From Symbiodinium natans (lineage: Eukaryota; Sar; Dinophyceae; Suessiales; Symbiodiniaceae): a DNA stretch of 64,000 nucleotides. The DNA is taken from positions 1,016,001 to 1,080,000 of the forward strand of contig CAJNDS010002501.1 in NCBI GenBank assembly GCA_905221605.1, written 5' to 3'. The position numbers and the translations under genes were made by a program. The notes beneath the pieces were generated by a model. The model searched no databases. It worked only from the letters and a program-made list of their open reading frames with translations, and was not told the DNA's origin. Positions 1-9,360 of the stretch are shown here, in pieces (positions within the stretch are counted from its first letter, which is position 1; each line of letters starts with the position of its first letter).

Positions 1-22
1 GTGTGTGTGTGTGTGTGTATAT
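1..22. repeat. GT dinucleotide microsatellite at window edge
   Basis: The window opens in a GT run that passes into ATGTATA. It is probably the end of a longer tract outside the window. Confidence 0.85.
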
Positions 23-566
23 GTATAGTTCAGGTTAAGCCATATCAACCCTAAACCCGAACCCCCCCCAACCCCCGCCCCCCCTCCCTAACCCCCCACC
101 CCCCCACCTAAACCCTGCAACCCCGGGTTTGCGCGCCTCGTCTGTCAGCCTCCGTCTACGCGCCGAGCTCCAAGCAGAATGAAGAGCCCGAGCCCCTGTA
201 GGGCTCCTGGGGTTTTGGAGTTTATTAGGGTCGAAAAGTTTCGGGGGGTTTAGGGTTTGGGGCTCAGAAATTTTAGGGCTTAGAGTTTTAGCCCTTGGCG
301 CTTCAGGGTTGAAGGTTTCAGGTACTCGGGTGCCTTTTGTTGGGGTAAGGGGCTTGGGTGCTCGGCTCGACCAACATGGCTCGAACATCTCTCTCCCTCT
401 CAAGTCGCCGACCAAGGTGTCAGATCCTACCCCTGGCTCGACCCTAACCGTCCCTGAGTCGAGATTTACCTATACCCTCATGTTAATGTCCCTTGGTAGC
501 CGCAGTGAGAAGGATAAATGGAGGCCCCCGTGAAAGTTTACCGTAACCAGCAAGCTCTAGACTCTA

Positions 567-690
567 AACCCTAGAGGTAACAGGGTTAATTAGGGTTTAG
601 GGGTTCAGGGGTTCAGGGGTTAGGGTTTAGGGTTTAGGGTTAAGGGTTTAGGGTTTAGGTTTAGGCTCTAGGGTTTAAGGGTAGACCCTC
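567..690. repeat. degenerate TTTAGGG interstitial telomere-like array
   Basis: TTTAGGG units in the plus-strand sense are mixed with TTCAGGG and TTAGGG variants. A plausible exon end lies upstream and an exon-like island near 727 lies downstream. Confidence 0.85.
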
Positions 691-727
691 TTACTCTCTC
701 TCTGATTCACCGCAAAACCGTTTCACA

Positions 728-798
728 GGACGAGCCCATTCTCTGCGAAGCAAGCGTTGGCTCCCGGCACGGGCTACTGGCCAGGGCCTCGGGGACTT
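728..798 (+). CDS. exon-like island, unknown protein
   Basis: After a TTTCACAG acceptor-like site one frame reads DEPILCEASVGSRHGLLARA and then meets G-rich sequence leading into TTTAGGG. The frame is open and compositionally protein-like. The minus strand is also open here, so strand is uncertain. No family is recognised. Confidence 0.35.
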
Positions 799-835
799 TG
801 GGATATGTTGGGTTTAGGGTTTATGGGTTGAGGGT

Positions 836-944
836 TTAGGGTGGGCCTTGGGGGTTCATAGCCCTTTGGTGGGTTGAGGAGGTCATTGAACTCATAGGGG
901 GAAGAGTGGGTTCCTCCATGTCCAGCTGCTGAGGGCGTCGCCAT
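836..944 (-). CDS. possible N-terminal exon, unknown protein
   Basis: On the minus strand an ATG at 944 opens MATPSAAGHGGTHSSPYEF and continues to NPPKGYEPPR before the flanking telomere-like repeat. The plus strand is also open over the same bases (GPWGFIALWWVEEVIELIGG). I cannot decide between them from composition. Confidence 0.3.
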
Positions 945-1159
945 ACTTGCGAAATCCCAAACCCTAGACCCTAGACCCTAAACCCTAAACCCTAAACCCA
1001 AAGTCAGACGACAACCTGCAGGTGCTCGACGGGTCAACATGACCCGAAAGAGCTGGTTGCCCCTTGGCAGAGAGGTTGATGGTTTCGGCATACCAGGATG
1101 GGCCATTAGGCCTTAAAATCCCCATAATGAACCCGATAAAGGGCCGTTTAAGGGATTAT

Positions 1160-1328
1160 AGAGTATAATCGCTCATCCTGGTAGGACTTCGGGAAGTTGG
1201 GCACACCCCCGGCATGTTGCCCAACGCTGCGCAAGCCCTTCTCTGCCAGATCTGGACGGGTATCATGCACAAGCGTCGCGCAGTCCGCGCATTGAAGATC
1301 TCCTGGGCCCGAACCTCAGTCGGCTGAG
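1160..1328 (+). CDS. possible terminal exon, unknown protein
   Basis: The plus frame reads LVGLREVGHTPGMLPNAAQA, continues through CQIWTGIMHKRRAVRALK and stops at TGA near 1328. The helix-like leucine and arginine spacing resembles repeat-helix proteins, but no family is identified. An open minus frame overlaps it. Confidence 0.35.
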
Positions 1329-1729
1329 GTCTCCACATCCGGCATGGGCGTGGGGTGATAGATCTATGTATGCATGTATGTATATATATGTATATACATA
1401 TAGCGGGAGAGAGTGAAAGAGTGACAGAGTGAAAGAGTGGCAGTGTGAAAGGGTGAAAGGCTGAAAGCGTGAACGTGAGAAGTGAGACACCTCGATGACC
1501 TCTACCTCACAACATCACAGTTAAAGAGGCCAGGCGGAGCATGTAACACGCCCACAGAAGAGGTGATGTTTTGATTTTCGATGTTGAGGCGCAAGCCCAG
1601 ATATGCTGGAAGATTGTGCAACAACCATTTCTCTCGGGAGCCCTAACTTGGCCGCCTCCGGGAAAACACCTGCGGCAAGTGCCTGATTCCAAAGGCTCAG
1701 CTCCTGGGATTCTCTTGCCCCCTTGCCCA

Positions 1730-1790
1730 GGCCTATGCGCCCGGATACGTGCGTGTCCGCAGCACTCCCGATGGCAAGCACTGGGATACC
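1730..1790 (+). CDS. exon-like island, unknown protein
   Basis: A TTGCCCAG acceptor-like site precedes a frame reading AYAPGYVRVRSTPDGKHWDT, which ends at a GC-type donor (GCCTAG) or at a TAG stop. A neighbouring plus segment at 1660-1700 reads NTCGKCLIPKAQLLGF and could be an upstream exon. A long minus frame (1521-2006) overlaps both and is the main alternative. Confidence 0.4.
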
Positions 1791-2333
1791 GCCTAGCTGG
1801 CCCTGGTTTAAAGTTTGGAATTCCAGGGACTCGTTGGAGGTAGTGCTTCGAAGACCAGGCACCTTTCTTAGAGGTGAGAGTGCATCAGGTCCATGCATGG
1901 GAGCTCCCATGTAGGCTCTGATGCAGTACGTGGCTTGCGCGTTTCTTCGACTAGGATTTGACGTTGTCTGATCCGAATCCGAATCAAGGAGAGGGCTCTG
2001 GAGCACCCAAACCCCAAACCCTAGACCCTGTCAGAACTAACGCCGTAAACCCTAAACCTCCAAACCGCCGAAACCCTCAATAACCCCTGTGAGTCCCAGA
2101 CCTCTCCCGTGCTTGGACCCCGTCTCCCCTTCATCCAGAAGCTTGAATCCGACACTTCTTGTTGAGCCTGGGTTTAGGGTTTAGGCTTTATAAGGTTCAC
2201 GGCACTTCTAGGCTAAAGGGCTTTGGGTTCATGAGAATGTAGAGTTTAGCCATGCTTAGCCCATGTAGGGCTTTGTAGCTAGGGTTGAAAGAGGGGTGTT
2301 GGAGGAGGGCCTGAAGGGCCACGACTGCCCAAC

Positions 2334-2431
2334 ATGGCGCAAGCCTCTCGCTATCGGCCCATGGATCACCTGGACCTTCGGCTGCCCCAGAGTGTCCCTG
2401 AGGCCTACGAACACCAGGCCCGGGAATTTGG
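2334..2431 (+). CDS. probable first coding exon, unknown protein
   Basis: An ATG at 2334 opens MAQASRYRPMDHLDLRLPQS followed by VPEAYEHQAREF. The frame runs to TTTGG immediately before GTTAGGG, which would be the 5' splice site. The balanced, charged composition looks coding. No domain is recognised. Confidence 0.5.
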
Positions 2432-2446
2432 GTTAGGGCTTCGAGT

Positions 2447-2552
2447 TTGGGATGTTCCCCCTTAGACGAAGAGTCCTTGAATAGGGATTATAGTACCCCC
2501 CCTATGTTAAAATCCCGAGTAAGGGACTGTTAGTATAAGGGTGGAAAATGCC
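2447..2552. mobile_element. short inverted-repeat element, family A, copy 1
   Basis: The left end reads TTTGGGATGTTCCCCCTTA and the right end GTATAAGGGTGGAAAATGCC, a degenerate inverted copy. The centre carries the family signature GATTATAGTACCCCCCC and GGGACTGTTAGTATAAGG. There is no internal ORF. It behaves like a non-autonomous DNA element (MITE). Confidence 0.7.
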
Positions 2553-2680
2553 TGTTTTTGGTTCTCATGTGAAGGTCCTCGGGCCCCAAAGCTACTGTCA
2601 GGGTGCAGGAGTGAAGCTTTAGGGTTTACGGGAGCTCACGTTGACAGTTTAGGCGCTTTAGGGTTTTTTGTTTTCTTGCG

Positions 2681-2920
2681 TTGGGAGTGCGTGTTCTGTG
2701 TAGACTTGCTTGGACTAGCGAGACCATGACGCAATTTCGCTCACGGCACACAGAGCACGAACAAGAAAGGAGGTACTGTACCAAGAAGCACGTTTTCTAC
2801 TCGATGTGGAAGAAGGATATTATATGCCATATGCCACCGCCACAACTCCTTTTCAGAGCTTTTGAGAGCTGGAGGGCTAGAGTGAGAAAGACGCCTCCAC
2901 AGAGTTTAGCTGACCCTAAA
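2681..2920 (+). CDS. coding island, basic charged protein of unknown family
   Basis: The open frame includes MTQFRSRHTEHEQERRYCTK, then KHVFYSMWKKDIICHMPP and LLFRAFESWRARVRKTPP. High Lys, Arg, Glu and His with spaced aromatics argues for real coding sequence. The frame runs into CCCTAAA repeat at the 3' end, presumably an intron. No family is recognised. Confidence 0.5.
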
Positions 2921-3192
2921 CCCCAAACCCTAAACCCTAAACTGTACACTTAAGGAATATCCCTGAGGGTTTGCCAGTGTAGAGAAGCAACCGGGTTTCC
3001 AAAGAAGCCACCTGCTCGCAAGGCTATTGAGACGCCCCAGGCAGCAGCGCAACTCAGCTGGCACAAAAGAAGGCTTGAGTTTGCACCCCTATAGACCTCC
3101 ACACATCTTCGCGGCAAGAGCTTAGCTGAAGCCGTTGAACTCGCCCTTAGGCCTTAGCCTCCACCTTAATTACATCCCTGAACCTTTTTTGG

Positions 3193-3309
3193 GGCCAACG
3201 TCCCGAGGATTTGCGTGCCTGGACAGTTGGAGCTCAGCTACGAAGGCCGCATGAAGAGGAATCTGCAATGGGAGGAAGGCTAGAAGAGGTCGAAAAGACA
3301 CGGAGCTGA
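3193..3309 (+). CDS. possible terminal exon, unknown protein
   Basis: The frame reads GQRPEDLRAWTVGAQLRRPH and EEESAMGGRLEEVEKTRS, then stops at TGA 3307-3309. A second plus frame is also open across most of it, so the frame call is weak. Confidence 0.3.
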   Translation, partial: GQRPEDLRAWTVGAQLRRPHEEESAMGGRLEEVEKTRS

Positions 3310-3739
3310 TCGGCCCATTTCAGGTTCAGGGTTCAAGGGATAGAGGTCCTGGGAACCAAATGCACTACAGAGGAAAGCACACCCACCCAGCCTCGTCCCC
3401 GCACCACCTTTCTGCCCGCCGTACAGCTGCAACCGGGGATCAGACGAGCTTGGGGCGCGGCCTGCAATCAAGTAGAGTCCTGCTGAGAATGGTTTCTCTC
3501 TGTTGGTATTTGAGGTTTCACCCCCTCCCCCCCCCTAAAAACTCAACCTGCAGACCCCCGCCACTCTTGGTCACACATTCGCGGGTCGTTGGTTGCATCT
3601 GAGTCGAACTGAGTAGGCGCCCGTGCAATGTGTCGCCAAGTGGGCGATGGTACAAAGGCACCTTCGTTTGTTGGGAGGCGCTTGTCCACAACCCTGTGCC
3701 CAGAGGAAACAGAGAGAAAGGCCCCACCTCCCTATAAAA

Positions 3740-3852
3740 GGGGATGTTCCGCCTTATGCTCACAATCCTTGCTGGGGATTAGAATAGTGGGGGGGGGGGG
3801 GCGGGGGGTACGATGATCCCTATTGAGGATTGTTAGTATAAGGGGGAGCATC
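3740..3852. mobile_element. short inverted-repeat element, family A, copy 2
   Basis: The left terminus is GGGGATGTTCCGCCTTATGC and the right terminus is GTATAAGGGGGAGCATCC. A 12-G run replaces the usual poly-C core. TTGAGGATTGTTAGTATAAG matches the internal signature of the other copies. Confidence 0.7.
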
Positions 3853-3968
3853 CAAACTTTTTCAACCTTTCCTTACTGCATCTTAGTAGGGACTCGGGAA
3901 CCAGGTACCCTGTATCATCCGTTAAAAAGGTGCAAGCTCCTACCTCCCTACTATGCAACAGGAAGTAA

Positions 3969-4090
3969 AACCCTAAACCCTAGACCCTAATTGCACCCTA
4001 AACCCTAAACCCTAAACCTATACCCTTTACCCTAAACCCTAAACCCTAAACCCTAAACCCTAAACCCTAAACCCTAAACCCTAAACCCTA
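3969..4090. repeat. CCCTAAA interstitial telomere-like array
   Basis: About fourteen CCCTAAA units with a few CCCTAGA and CCTATAC variants, in minus-strand TTTAGGG sense. It ends shortly before the exon island at 4116. Confidence 0.9.
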
Positions 4091-4115
4091 TACATCTACA
4101 TCTCTTTGGCCTCAG

Positions 4116-4197
4116 TCGTGGTGGAACGGAGTCGACTCCTTGCCTCGCGCCTCTCCGAGCGCCTCCCAGAGCATCTTCGATGCAGTGCCGTGCGAGG
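4116..4197 (+). CDS. internal exon, unknown protein
   Basis: A CCTCAG acceptor is followed by a frame reading VVERSRLLASRLSERLPEHL and RCSAVR, ending at GG before GTTCATG. Both splice signals and a strongly protein-like reading support it. No domain is identified. Confidence 0.55.
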
Positions 4198-4207
4198 GTT
4201 CATGTTC

Positions 4208-4350
4208 AGGGGTTTAGGGTTTAGGGTTTAGGGTGTAGGGTCTAGGGTTTGGGTTTATAGGGTTGTAGGGCTATAGGGCTGTAGGGTTATAGTTATAGGA
4301 TTATGGGGTTGTAGGGGTTTAGGGTTTGGGGTTTGGGGTCTAGGGCTTCT
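4208..4350. repeat. degenerate TTTAGGG / TATAGGG array
   Basis: Plus-sense TTTAGGG units grade into GGGTTGTAGG and GGGTTATAG variants, so the array drifts from the canonical heptamer over about 140 bp. Confidence 0.8.
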
Positions 4351-5469
4351 AGGGTTTGACCCCAAGCATGGCATCCATGAAAAGCTCCGATTCACACTTT
4401 GCCCGAGATACCCGTCCTTGATTAGGATCCCTACTCTAAGCCCCAAACCCTAAACCCTAAACCCTAATCCACCCCCACCCATGCCCCAGGGCATCGAAGG
4501 CGTGCTCCGTGGGCCTTTTGGTCGACAGGACGCGCGGGAGACTTTCAACTGAACGGGGACAAAGGCCCAATAGTGCCAAGTAACCATGGGATAGTGAAGC
4601 CCCTGTGCCCTAATATCAGCCTAAACCCTAAACCCCAAACCCTATAATCCTATAACCCTGTAGCCCTCTCACGTAACCCTATAACCCTCTCACTCTCACC
4701 CTAAACCCTAAACCCTAAACCCCTAAACCCTAAACCCTCGACCCTGTCAGGGATCAGGCTGGCAGGTCAGGTGGGTGACGGCTCGGAGGCAGATAGAACG
4801 CTTCGTGGCCTTCAGCTCACGATCCAAACCCTAAGCCCTAAACCCTAAACCCTAAACCCTAAACCCTACACTCTACATCCTACAATCCTAACCCTGCATC
4901 CTAAACCCTAAGCCCAAATGTGCCCGGCACCGTTTGGGCTCAGGGATTTATGCGGAGTGAGGGGCTTCGGGGAACTTTGATCCTGAAGTTTCGGGTTTGG
5001 GGTGTAGGGTTTACGAACTAACTGCGGGTCCCGGAATAGAGGCGACTTCATTGAGAAGTACCCAGAACCTCCCGGATAGACCCTGACCCTTGGGTTTAGA
5101 CTGGGTTTCAGGGCTGTTTGGGGAAGGACTCATCCGGATTTCCTACCTTTGCTTCTGGCATGTGCGCGCTGCCTCCGGCCCTTCATCCTCCTCAGTGCTT
5201 CAGCAACCAAGAGATGAGAAGTGACTTCAACGACGGGCCGAACCCCCGAAACGCTAAAGTTTAGGGTTTAGAGTTGAAGTTTACAACCCAACACTCGAGT
5301 ATGTTCCCTGGGGTACGATGTATGCGCGGTGTGCCTCACTTGGACGATCAACTGCACCATTCAGGATTTAGAGGTTTTGAGGGCTTCCGTTACGCGCCTT
5401 TTCCGGGCGATCGTGTCTCCGGGGGTCTTAGGGAGGGTTTAGGGGCGTAGGGCTTAGAGGGCTTTAGGG

Positions 5470-5604
5470 TTGAGGACCATTTTTTTTCACAAAGGCCTGG
5501 AAATCTTGAGGAACAGCGATCTTATCTCGGACGAGAGTCGATAGCTGGGGTCGCTGGAGCATAAGATGCCCCAATTGGGGAGATGCATGGCCGGTATTGG
5601 CGAG
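5470..5604 (-). CDS. exon-like island, unknown protein
   Basis: Minus-strand frame: LANTGHASPQLGHLMLQRPQ, LSTLVRDKIAVPQDFQAF, VKKNGPQ. It is open through 45 codons with a convincing mixed composition and ends at telomere-like sequence near 5470. No family is recognised. Confidence 0.5.
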
Positions 5605-5756
5605 TGTTTAAAGACTCCTTATGTGAACATGGAGTGTGTATAACATGGGTTTCCTTTTGGGGGCTGGTAGGAAAACAAACGTTACCTTACATGTAACAAA
5701 TTCCTGCATAGAAACCAACCACATAAGACTACCGGTAAGCGCCATGCAGAGCCTTT

Positions 5757-5834
5757 GGGTTTAGGGTTTAGGGTTTAGGGTTTAGGGTTTAGGGTTTAGG
5801 GTTTAGGGGTAGTTATAGGGTTTAGGGTTTAGGG
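5757..5834. repeat. TTTAGGG telomere-like array
   Basis: Ten or eleven near-perfect TTTAGGG units in plus sense, with one GGGGTAGTTATAGGG interruption. Confidence 0.92.
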
Positions 5835-6031
5835 TCCTAGCCTCAAGGCACTGATCTACCCGATGCAGCGAGGCAAGATGCAAGGAACCGCCGCTCGCCA
5901 GCAGCGGTGAGGTGAAGGGCACTTAGAGCTTCGGAAATGCCATGTTCAAGGCTACTGCATCCCTCAGCCCTGAGGGTTTAGGGTTTAGGGTTTAGGTTTT
6001 AGGGTTTAGGGTTTAGGGTTGAACCCCAGCC

Positions 6032-6308
6032 CTACTGAATTGTTTCTAATTGTTCCTGAACTCCCCAATATTCTTCGGATGGAGCCTTGAGATACGCATT
6101 GGATACCTGCTTCCAGACGCAAACGAAGCTTGTTGCAATGGGAACAACAGGCTTTGGAAGCTTGTCACACTGTCTCTTGCGCTTCTTCTCTTCCCTTGGA
6201 ATATTGGCACAACTTGTCTGCAGAGAGTATCCGGCAAAAACTGCTGCCGGAGCGAGCTGTCTAGCGAGGTCAATTTGCCCAGCAGTGCAATGTTTCTTGA
6301 AGTTCCGG
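6032..6308 (-). CDS. terminal exon of the split minus-strand gene
   Basis: After CTGCAAG the frame reads RNFKKHCTAGQIDLARQLAP, AAVFAGYSLQTSCANIPR, EEKKRKRQCDKLPKPVVP, then IATSFVCVWKQVSNAYLKAP and SEEYWGVQEQLETIQ with a TAG stop at 6034-6032. That is 92 codons including the stop. A basic EEKKRKR patch could be a nuclear or nucleic-acid-binding signal. No known family is recognised. Confidence 0.7.
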
Positions 6309-7611
6309 CTTGCAGGTATTCAGCAAGTGCAGGCTTACGCTGAAGACAAGCGTATGTCACATCGGTTCATCGCCCAGGCACGTTTTGCTCAGGGTCCAGG
6401 TGTCGTTTCGAGCGCGCAACTTTCGCAGGGAAGCGCACTACATTTGCCACCAGACTTCCCCGGACGGCCGATGCGCTTCGACGACGACAAGCCCATCGTG
6501 CAAACGACGGTGGGACAGGCCTACCAGGACAGCAAGACGCAAGCGTGCTTGCTGCAGCCCGGCCGAGGTGGTGTTTCGTAGACCAGGAGCAGTTCGCATC
6601 CGGTTGCATCTGAGGTTCTACGCCCTTGCCATAGCCAGAGCTCGCTTTATCTCTTTTAGAAAGCAATCTGCACGTTATCGTGCCAACATCTTGGAACGTC
6701 TCCATCTCCAGGACGTTAATCCCTCATTGATGCCTCATGTCTGTGCTCCTGCCTGGAGCCGCAAAGTTAACTGCCATTTCTGCTCGACCGCTTTCATTTT
6801 TTCGGCTAAAGCCGAAAGATTCACGCGCTTCTTCTCTTCCCTTGGAATATTGGCACAACTTGTCTGCAGAGAGTATCCGGCAAAACTGCTGCCGGAGCGA
6901 GCTGTCTAGCGAGGTCAATTTGCCCAGCAGTGCAATGTTTCTTGAAGTTCCGGCTTGCAGGTATTCAGCAAGTGCAGGCTTACGCTGAAGACAATCGTAT
7001 GTCACATCGGCTCATCGCCCAGGCACGTTTTGCTCAGGGTCCGGGTGTCGTTTCGAGCGCGCAACTTTCGCAGGGAAGCGCACTACATTTGCCACCAGAC
7101 TTCCCCGGACGGCCGATGCGCTTCGACGACGACAAGCCCATCGTGCCAACGACGGTGGGACAGGCCTACCAGGACAGCAAGACGCAAGCGTGCTTGCTGC
7201 AGCCCGGCCGAGGTGGTGTTTCGTAGACCAGGAGCAGTTCGCATCCGGTTGCGTCTGAGGTTCTACGCCCTTGCCATAGCCAGAGCTCGCTTTATCTCTT
7301 TTAGAAAGCAATCTGCACGTTATCGTGCCAACATCTTGGAACGTCTCCATCTCCAGGACGTTAATCCCTCATTGATGCCTCATGTCTGTGCTCCTGCCTG
7401 GAGCCGCAAAGTTAACTGCTATTTCTGCTCGACCGCTTTCATTTTTTCGGCTAAAGCCGAAAGATTCACGAGACGATGCTCTTGATACTGAACTCAGTAG
7501 ATCTTGGATCGCTTCGATTGATTCTTGCCTATGCAGATAGACGAGATCATTCTTAGAATGAGCCGCGATGAGATTACTTGTGACACCCCGGTAGGCAACG
7601 CCCTGCTTCAT
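6032..7611 (-). CDS. split minus-strand gene with tandemly duplicated exons, unknown protein
   Basis: Three exon blocks are legible on the minus strand. A first block starts at the ATG at 7611. A middle exon is present twice (7254-7087 and 6609-6442). A terminal exon at 6308-6032 ends in TAG. The middle exon ends CAA AT before GTAGTG and the terminal exon starts with C after CTGCAAG, so the phase-2 junction restores ATC. Exon phases between the first and middle blocks were not resolved. The protein is rich in Arg, Lys and Gln; I do not recognise its family. The 646-bp tandem duplication is listed separately. Confidence 0.6.
6442..6609 (-). CDS. middle exon, copy 1
   Basis: After CCTCAG the frame reads NRMRTAPGLRNTTSAGLQQA, RLRLAVLVGLSHRRLHDGL and VVVEAHRPSGEVWWQ, ending at AT before GTAGTG. 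The splice to the terminal exon keeps frame. The opposite strand also has a long open frame here (DFPGRPMRFDDDKPIV), so this rests mainly on splice-phase agreement. Confidence 0.55.
6823..6953 (-). pseudogene. second copy of the terminal-exon 5' part, frameshifted
   Basis: This matches 6308-6180 but has four As (6882-6885) where the other copy has five (6236-6240). The minus frame therefore shifts after LARQLAPAAV and reaches TGA near 6823. It is either a decayed exon copy or one skipped in splicing. Confidence 0.6.
7087..7254 (-). CDS. middle exon, copy 2
   Basis: It is nearly identical to 6442-6609, with HRRWHDGL where copy 1 has HRRLHDGL, and keeps the same acceptor and donor. It could be spliced in place of, or in addition to, copy 1. 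Inclusion of both would duplicate 56 residues. Confidence 0.5.
7398..7611 (-). CDS. first legible exon block of the split minus-strand gene
   Basis: From ATG 7611 the frame reads MKQGVAYRGVTSNLIAAHSK, NDLVYLHRQESIEAIQDLL, SSVSRASSRESFGFSRKN and ESGRAEIAVNFAAP. It meets a GC-type donor (CAG before GCAGGAG) near 7397, or reads on to a TGA at 7369. The upstream frame is open too, so the ATG may not be the true start. Confidence 0.6.
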
Positions 7612-7662
7612 TGATGGAACGACGCAAGTCCGACCGAGCCCCAAACCCCAAACCCTAAACCC

Positions 7663-7932
7663 AAGCCCGAAACCCGAAAACCCTAAACACGAACCCCAAA
7701 ACCCCAAAACCCTAAAACCCGAAAACCCTAAAACCCTAAAACCCTAAAACCCTAAAACCCGAAAACCCGAAAACCCGAAAACCCGAAAACCCGAAAACCC
7801 GAAAACCCGAAAACCCGAAAACCCGAAAACCCTAAAACCCTAAAACCCTAAAACCCTAAAACCCTAAAACCCTAAAACCCTAAAACCCTAAAACCCTAAA
7901 ACCCTAAAACCCTAAACCCTAAAACCCTAGAA
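7663..7932. repeat. octamer array of CCCTAAAA and CCCGAAAA blocks
   Basis: Unlike the heptamer arrays elsewhere, this one has 8-bp units. A leading mixed part is followed by about eleven consecutive CCCGAAAA units and then about twelve CCCTAAAA units. Block-wise homogenisation of two variants is visible directly. Confidence 0.93.
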
Positions 7933-7954
7933 CCCTAACCCCTTGGCATCGAAG

Positions 7955-8036
7955 GCTTCTTGGTGGAGACCCTAAAGCCTTCTCTCGTCGTGCCTTGGCG
8001 GCAGGTACCAAGTTCGCACGGGTTGTTCTCAATTGA
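7955..8036 (+). CDS. possible terminal exon, unknown protein
   Basis: The frame LGGDPKAFSRRALAAGTKF then ARVVLN stops at TGA 8034-8036, and GAAG upstream could serve as acceptor. A minus frame (LRTTRANLVPAAKARREKAL) is also open over the same bases. Confidence 0.35.
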
Positions 8037-8105
8037 CCTAAGGTTTAGGTTTTAGGACTTACGGGGGTTTTAGGGTTTTAGGGCCTTTTCAGCAAACTGG
8101 CAAGC

Positions 8106-8333
8106 ATGCTATACATCGTGGTTGGACAGCGGGAGAACGCAGCTGCAGCAGGACCCTGTTTAGTGCTGGCAGAGGTGGAAGCGCATCCGTTGGGTTTTAG
8201 GGAATATTCAATTTGTAGGTACCTTCTCAGCTCAGAATCCCTTGCAACACAAGGTCCTCAACAGGGCCCCTTGACTGTTTCGGGAAAAGGAAGATTGCTA
8301 GGGCTGGGCTTAGAGTGGTCTGCAATGGCTTGA
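8106..8333 (+). CDS. open frame, possibly an exon of a glycine-rich protein
   Basis: The frame begins around KLASMLYIVVGQRENAAAAG. A VVGQ motif after a beta-like strand resembles repeats in glycine-rich extracellular proteins, but the expected Gly-rich tail is absent. This is a suggestion only. Confidence 0.25.
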   Translation: MLYIVVGQRENAAAAGPCLVLAEVEAHPLGFREYSICRYLLSSESLATQGPQQGPLTVSGKGRLLGLGLEWSAMA

Positions 8334-8416
8334 AGTTTACCATGCATTCATTTTCATGTCGGCTCTGCGTATGGTTCTTTGTAGGGCCGAGCTTTTCAGC
8401 CCCTAGAGGTTATCCA

Positions 8417-8520
8417 CTGGGATATTCCCCCTCATACGACTGGTTTTTAAGAAGGATTATCGTAGCCCCCCCTATGATAATCCCTATCAAGGACCGTCAG
8501 TATAAGGGGGGCACATCCCA
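8417..8520. mobile_element. short inverted-repeat element, family A, copy 3
   Basis: Termini are CTGGGATATTCCCCCTCATAC and GTATAAGGGGGGCACATCCCA. The core has TTATCGTAGCCCCCCCTATG and AATCCCTATCAAGGACCG. Flanked on the right by CCCTAAA. Confidence 0.75.
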
Positions 8521-8549
8521 CCCCTAAACCCGAAACCCTAAACCAGGTT

Positions 8550-8602
8550 ATACAGTCGGGTTTAGGGTTTAGGGTTTAGGGTTTAGGGTTTAGGGTTTAG
8601 GG
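8550..8602. repeat. TTTAGGG telomere-like array
   Basis: Six perfect plus-sense TTTAGGG units. Confidence 0.92.
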
Positions 8603-8604
8603 AC

Positions 8605-8685
8605 CGCAGCGTCAGCGCGTAGAGCTTTGTATGGGACAGTGGCTCCTCTGTCACCTTCTGCGACATAGCCCCGCGCTCGTGTAGC
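8605..8685 (-). CDS. exon-like island, frame unresolved
   Basis: On the minus strand two overlapping frames both look coding: KVTEEPLSHTKLYALTLR, preceded by CGCAG, and ATRARGYVAEGDRGATVPYK, preceded by GGCAG. One of them is probably an exon. Confidence 0.35.
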
Positions 8686-9059
8686 TGCCTATTAGGGTTT
8701 GGGGTTTAGGATTTAGGGCTTAGGGTTCACAAGAAGCTGCCCGTCATCAATCGGCAAACCTTCCCATCGGAAAGGTCGGCAATTTTCTTGGATTGGGTTT
8801 CTTTATAAACCCCCTGCCAACCCTGCCTACTTTTGCCTTTGCATCTCAAGCTTCCAAACGTTCATTCACTTGGCACGGTCATCTACCGACAATTCGATGT
8901 CGCGAAGCCCTCCTGATCCCTTAAAGTCCCTAACGCTCGCAGACTCCAAGCTCCAAGCCCTAATCATTCCCCAACTTTATTTCCCAGACCCCAAACCCTA
9001 AATCCTAAACCCTCAACGCCCCTTCTCCCCGCCCCGACCCCCAAGCCTGGCAATCCCAG

Positions 9060-9110
9060 GTGGCAGACTCCGCGGAGCGCGTGGCTGCCATCCCACTGGT
9101 CGAAGCATAG
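9060..9110 (+). CDS. possible short terminal exon, unknown protein
   Basis: A TCCCAG acceptor is followed by seventeen codons, VADSAERVAAIPLVEA and TAG at 9108-9110. Downstream is a TTTAGGG array. Confidence 0.45.
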   Translation: MADSAERVAAIPLVEA

Positions 9111-9117
9111 CTGGGTT

Positions 9118-9253
9118 TATTTAGGGTTTAGGGTTTAGGGTTTAGGGTTTAGGGTCTAGGGTCTAGGGTCTAGGGTCTAGGGTCTAGGGTCTAGGGTCTA
9201 GGGTCCAGGGTCTAGGGTCTAGGGTTTAGGGTTTAGGGTTTAGGGTTTAGGGT
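9118..9253. repeat. telomere-like array with an internal TCTAGGG block
   Basis: Canonical TTTAGGG units flank about eleven consecutive TCTAGGG variant units (roughly 9148-9225, one TCCAGGG). Canonical units resume afterwards. The variant has been amplified locally inside the array. Confidence 0.92.
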
Positions 9254-9360
9254 TCAGCATTTCAAGTCCAAGCATTCACTTGTCAAGAAATTACTCCAGA
9301 AAAATACCCACCCGCCCAAAGAATCCCACAACATTGAGAAAATATTTCACTTATGGAACG

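Larger units (their letters stand above)
6179..7471. repeat. 646-bp direct tandem duplication carrying exons
   Basis: Copy 1 spans about 6179-6826 and copy 2 about 6825-7471, with only scattered differences (for example A versus G at 6408/7053, and A5 versus A4 in the run at 6236 and 6882). The unit holds the 3' part of the first exon block, the whole middle exon and the 5' part of the terminal exon of the minus-strand gene. Very high identity implies a recent duplication. Confidence 0.9.

Noticed and set aside
6087..6581. Plus-strand ORFs across the tandem duplication
   Set aside because: Open and protein-like in both copies, but the minus strand gives phase-consistent splicing and a clean 92-codon terminal exon, so minus is preferred.
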